A DNA stretch of 64,000 nt from Galbula dea (taxonomy: Eukaryota > Chordata > Aves > Piciformes > Galbulidae): the NCBI GenBank assembly GCA_013399015.1, contig VWZX01008936.1, positions 5,345,126 through 5,409,125 on the forward strand, in the 5' to 3' direction. The stretch's first letter is position 1. The number at the start of each line of letters is the position of its first letter. Positions 59,581 to 64,000 of this stretch are shown one piece after another. Under the pieces are notes generated by a model. That model saw nothing but the letters and a program-made list of their open reading frames with translations. It was not told where the DNA came from and did not search any database. Made by a program: the position numbers and the translations under genes.

Positions 59581-62500
59581 TCACTGGAATTTAAACCATG
59601 CAGCTTTGCAGTGGGGATGAAATAGCCCCAACTCTGAATTTCCCACTTCCAAGTTACTATGTTTTAACTAACATTTGATAAATTATTTTCCTTCCAAACC
59701 TGTGTATAGCTGATGTTTTCCCAGGTTTTACTTCATATAACTTTGTCCTTATTCCTAACTGTTTTTTGGCTCTCTTCATCATGTAATCTGTGGATTGTGA
59801 TTAAGATACCATTCAAGGCTGCTTTTAATATAACTTCAAAAAGAAAAAATGAGGGGAAATTTGGTCTTCATCCTTTTATTGGAACCTCATCATGATGATG
59901 CCATTGATCCCAAAGAGATCATTTGCCAAAAAAGAAATTTAAAATATCAGGGAAGTTGTAGCAGACAGCATCTTGAAGCAGTACTTCTTGTTCATATACT
60001 CTGTACGTTACCTAAACCCATTGACTTTGCTAAAGACAGTGTTGCTTAGCCTAGATGCCTATTAAAGATCTAGATCTTCATTGATTTACACTGGCTCAAA
60101 GTTTGTAATATCTATACCTGTTCTTATAGGATTCCTGTTACTTTTTTTCTTCTGCTCAAACTGAACTCAGTGAAGTCTTACTGTTCCTGTTAAACTGGAA
60201 TAATTATAGAACTACTGACAAACTGCTCTGAGCTCCAGTTTCAGCAATCTAGTTGAATACCTCCCTAATCTCAGGTATGTGATACCAGTGTTTAAAGCGA
60301 AGTATGTGATCACTGCAGTGGCTAAAGGAGGAGGCTGAAGTGAATTTAGCTCTTAAATAGCATACAGTGAATGGCTAGAAGTCAACTTGTTCACTGTGAT
60401 TTCAGTAGACTTCTACACTTGACTTGTGATAGAGTACCTTAAGGTTTTCACCCACTCTGCTCTCAGTGTGCTCCTTCAGCCACTTTTCTGTGTAGGAGTA
60501 CATACAGATATTTGAACTTTGAGAATCTATTTTATAAAGAGAGTGTCCAAGGTGGAAAATACCTTAGGAGCAAGAGAGAATGCAGTACAAAGCAATGAAG
60601 ATTGTCAATGAATTTGCAGGTGATTGTGGAAGGCACTGTGCTGCATTACAGCTTGCCAGCTGGCCTAGTGCACTGAGACATAACTAACAGCCCATCTATA
60701 CCAGCCATCACCAGATGATTACATTAGGAAACTCCCAAAATCTTTATTGTACTAAATAAAGATGCAGGTTTTCTGTGGGAAAATCGCTTTTTTATCCTAC
60801 TTTTAAATTTCAAAAGCTTATTGTTGACCTTCTAACTTTTCAGTCGTGGGGTTAATGTAAAAGAAAATGCTTTTTCTATACTGGTATTTTTGTTAGGATA
60901 GTGCTGTGCCATTTGACATAGCTGTTTGTTTTTCTTGCACTTTTTCTGTGGCTTAGTGTGCTTGAACAGATGTTGCCTCTCTAGAGCTGCTTGGTAAGGC
61001 AAAGGGCATCTTTTGCTCTTCTGCCCTTTTTGAGAGATGCTAGGAAGAGTGTGGATCTGGTGGCCCCATGTGCCAGCAACTCCAGGCAACAGCTAGAAAA
61101 GCAGCTAGCTAGTATGGGACTGGCTTGTAGCTGATGTAAGGTAATTTAGATTGAGATCAGAGATGGTATAGTTTTGTCCTCGGCGACAAGAGAATTCCTG
61201 TGGCTACTCCCATGCCCTAACAATGATCGCATTGCTAGAGAGTCTCTGCAGTTTTTCTCCTGTGGTTTTATGAGCTAACCACACCTGCTGCTGGTTTCTA
61301 CAGTACTAATTTACAAGATTGGCTGGTTTGGATGAGGAAAGCCACATTTCCTGAGGTACCGCAGGTTGCTCAAAAGCCAAAATCTCAAGAAAATTAACAG
61401 AGGTGGTGGGGTTTTTCTTTTTTTTTTTTTTCAGCATTCCACTATAGAGAAGGCTGTCTGTGTTTCTCCTCCTGTAGAGGAGGCAGCTGCAGATATGTAC
61501 TTTCAAACATTAGGAACTTCTGGTGCTGCTCCTGTTGCATAGTTGGAAACACTAGCCAGATGTTTGGGTTTAGTCTTGATCCTGAAAAAAATTTTCTGCC
61601 TTAGGAATAATCAAGCTAGAGTCTTGAGTGCCCTTACTCAGGTAGGCAAGAGAATGGGTGAATAAGCAGACATATCAGTTCTTCATCACAAAGGAGAAGA
61701 GGCCTGTCTCACTCCTCTGCATCAGATATGTGCTGCTTGGATTCTTTGGGATGATTCAGTCTTAATACCAGCAGGAAATGATGTACTTTTCTGTTTTCTC
61801 ATTGTCTCCTGTTTTAATGAGCTAAAGTGTCTGGTAAGAATAGTCTAATGAGCATCAGGCCTGGCAGAATGTAAGACAGGAAGGGGCTTGGGAAGTCAGG
61901 TGGTGGAATTATTTTTCATTTATGAGGAACAGGTAGATCAGCTCATTTGGTCTCCTGGACCTGCAGTATTTTTCCTGCAGTAAGGTCTTAGTGCTTTGGA
62001 CAACTTTTCTAAGTGGAGTGAGAGGCCAGGAGAAAGGGCTTCTGGTCCACACCAGCTTGAGCAACTCTGGGCCTCCAGTCATCCATTGGAGCTTTCCTGT
62101 GTCAGCCTTACAGTGCTCCTGGAGTGCTAGAAAGTGTTACAAAAACTCTTCCCAGGGAGATACAGGAGGGTGTGGAGGCTCTTTAATGTTGTTTAACTCA
62201 AAGTTCTTTTGCATTCGGTTTCTTTTTCTGGAAGTACCAATAACTGCCCTGAGAGAATCCACTTACGAGATCATTTTTATAAAAGTGCAGCCCTTTTAGA
62301 AAAAAGGGCAGCTTGTAAGGAATTGCTGGCATAATTCTAAAAAAAAAAAAATTAAAAAATCTAATATTAGAGAATAGCTAAAAAATCCCCACAACTTCGT
62401 ACTACAAAGATTGCTGTTAAATGCCATGTACACAAGGATCTCAAAATACAACTGTCTTTTTGAATTATTAATGTTATTGCAAATGGTTTATACACAAGAT

Positions 62501-64000
62501 CCAGTCCAGGGTAATCTTAGGGCATCTGGAAATTGTTTTCCAGCTGTATAATTTGCATGGGTTGACTCTGCAGTGTTACTACAGCAGCATGCTCATCTGA
62601 TTGTACAGCACATATATCAAATGCTGAAGCATGTGAGTCTGCGGTGTAATGACTACATCCCACTTAGATGAGCTCCCTGGAAGTTCTTTCACATCTCTCT
62701 AGGAAGTGTTTTGGACATCTTGCAGGGAAAACAAAAAATAAATGGGGGGTGGGGGTTGTAGTTATGCTCCATCCTAGAGGAGGCCACAGCCTGATACAGG
62801 TTATGCACTAATGAAAGGTAGAAGAGGAAAGATACAGCAGAGGATAAGGGTCACTGTTAACTGATGGTGTGGTTATGCAGTCTGGGCACATTCACAGTTT
62901 GGTTAATTCCGCAACTTGCAGCAATCCACCCACTCACTGCAAATCCAAAGCCTTGGAGGCTTTGGGAGATTCCCCAGCAGTGTGTCAGTAGGAAAAGGTT
63001 TTTGAAAATAACAGCAGTGATGATAATTGCAGTTGGAACCTCAACTGTCTCATTTCTTACCTTTTACTGAAATGGGGGTTTTTTTCATTGGTTTCTTTAA
63101 AAAATATTTATCTTTGAATTCTTCCCAATGGTCCATCCTACCAACTAGCCTCCAAGTTGATCTTAAAAGTGCTCGGGGCATACACTTAAAGCAAAACACT
63201 TTTTTTAAGTGTAAATATCTTTTTCCCACCTCCTAGCAAATAAACCTTCTCACCCAGTAGTATGCAAGGAAAGCTTTGAATTCAGATTATCATTCTAGAG
63301 GGAGTAAAGACACTTGCTTCAGATAAGTCTTTATTGTGTTTTTTTGGCAAAAAGAGACTGTTGGCCTGTGAAAGGATTTGTCATGAAACATTCAGAGCCC
63401 TGGTAGTTTCATCTGCATTGTGTTACCTGACAAGGAATGTAAGGTCTAAAAATACCAGTGCTTTTACTTATATGGTTAAATACTGTACGTACCTACCACA
63501 CCCACGGCTCTGAGTTAGAACCTGTTTGCAAGAAAGCTGAATATACCATTTCATCTTGCTTTTTCTTTAAAACAAATAGTTTTCTCTTTGCCTAAAAGTG
63601 TTTCCTTTTAAATGATTGTCATATATCAGTGTGAGACCTCTTTTAAAACAAGAGGAACAAAAGAATGGTAAATGGCACTTGCTATGTTGTTATTGGGAAA
63701 AGTAAGCAGGTAATTTCTTATAACAACTTCCCTTTGCTTGAGAAACATGAAAAATATTTATCCAAATGAGATGGAAATTAAGGACCCAGCCAAGTGCAAA
63801 CACTGAAGTGCACACTTATGTTCAAACAGGAGTCACTATGGGGTTTACTCATGTACTGAAGAAGCATTTGCTTTGTTGCAGAGCTAAGTGAGATGCCCTT
63901 TCTAAGTTCAAGATGATACATATTTCTTTTTTTCCTGATATTATAACAAGAAATATTTGCCTATGAACATGTCTTAATTAGCACAGCTGTATGTGCATAT
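59581..64000. other. Intergenic DNA to window end, no gene seen
   Basis: No gene is recognised. A T-run at 61410-61431 (TTTTTCTTTTTTTTTTTTTTTC), an A-run at 62339-62351 and a small hairpin at 62290-62309 are the only simple structures. Frames up to 102 codons are scattered on both strands without family resemblance. In other vertebrates the next gene downstream of PRKCE on the same strand is EPAS1; none of its exons is visible here. Confidence 0.7.
61410..61431. repeat. T-rich homopolymer tract
   Basis: A run of T broken by one C near its start and followed by CAG. No element is attached to it that I can identify, so it need not be the tail of a retroposon. Confidence 0.7.

Overview
This is a stretch of AT-rich bird genomic DNA on the scale of one gene end plus flank. 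The avian call rests on two things seen here: CR1 LINE copies whose 3' ends carry the short TCATAGAATCATAGAAT repeat (positions 23241 and 50652), and a solo LTR at about 49385 that resembles the avian ERVL LTR type. I cannot decide the species. GC is low and CpG is strongly depleted over most of the window, as in macrochromosome introns and intergenic DNA.

The only protein-coding gene I can support is the 3' part of PRKCE (protein kinase C epsilon), on the + strand. Four exons at 11252-11390, 13775-13963, 17655-17801 and 34990-35136 encode 206 contiguous residues. These correspond to residues 532-737 of the 737-residue human protein, from the catalytic-loop Asp to the C-terminus. All phases join cleanly and every internal splice site is GT/AG. 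The activation-loop Thr566, turn-motif Thr710 and hydrophobic-motif Ser729 are all present. Upstream exons (C2, C1 domains, kinase N-lobe) lie before position 1.

Layout: 1-11251 is the end of a large intron. 11252-35136 holds the last four coding exons with introns of 2.4, 3.7 and 17.2 kb. 35137 to about 38200 is a probable 3.06-kb 3' UTR ending near an AATAAA at 38179. From about 38200 to 64000 is gene-free downstream DNA. In known vertebrate synteny this leads toward EPAS1, but I see no exon of EPAS1 or of any other gene in it.

The non-genic part is mostly unique-looking sequence with repeat relics. There are two readable CR1 copies and four older CR1-like fragments, all six antisense to PRKCE. 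There are also four tRNA-derived, MIR-like SINE relics, one solo LTR, short A/C- and T/G-rich simple repeats, and a 36-37-bp tandem duplication just upstream of the last PRKCE exon.

The most interesting loose ends are two short open frames (41 and 54 codons) with locally retained CpG inside the probable PRKCE 3' UTR, and a CpG-retaining patch at 43826-43945 downstream. I found no sign of a previously undescribed system: no CRISPR, defence locus, RNA gene or intact mobile element.
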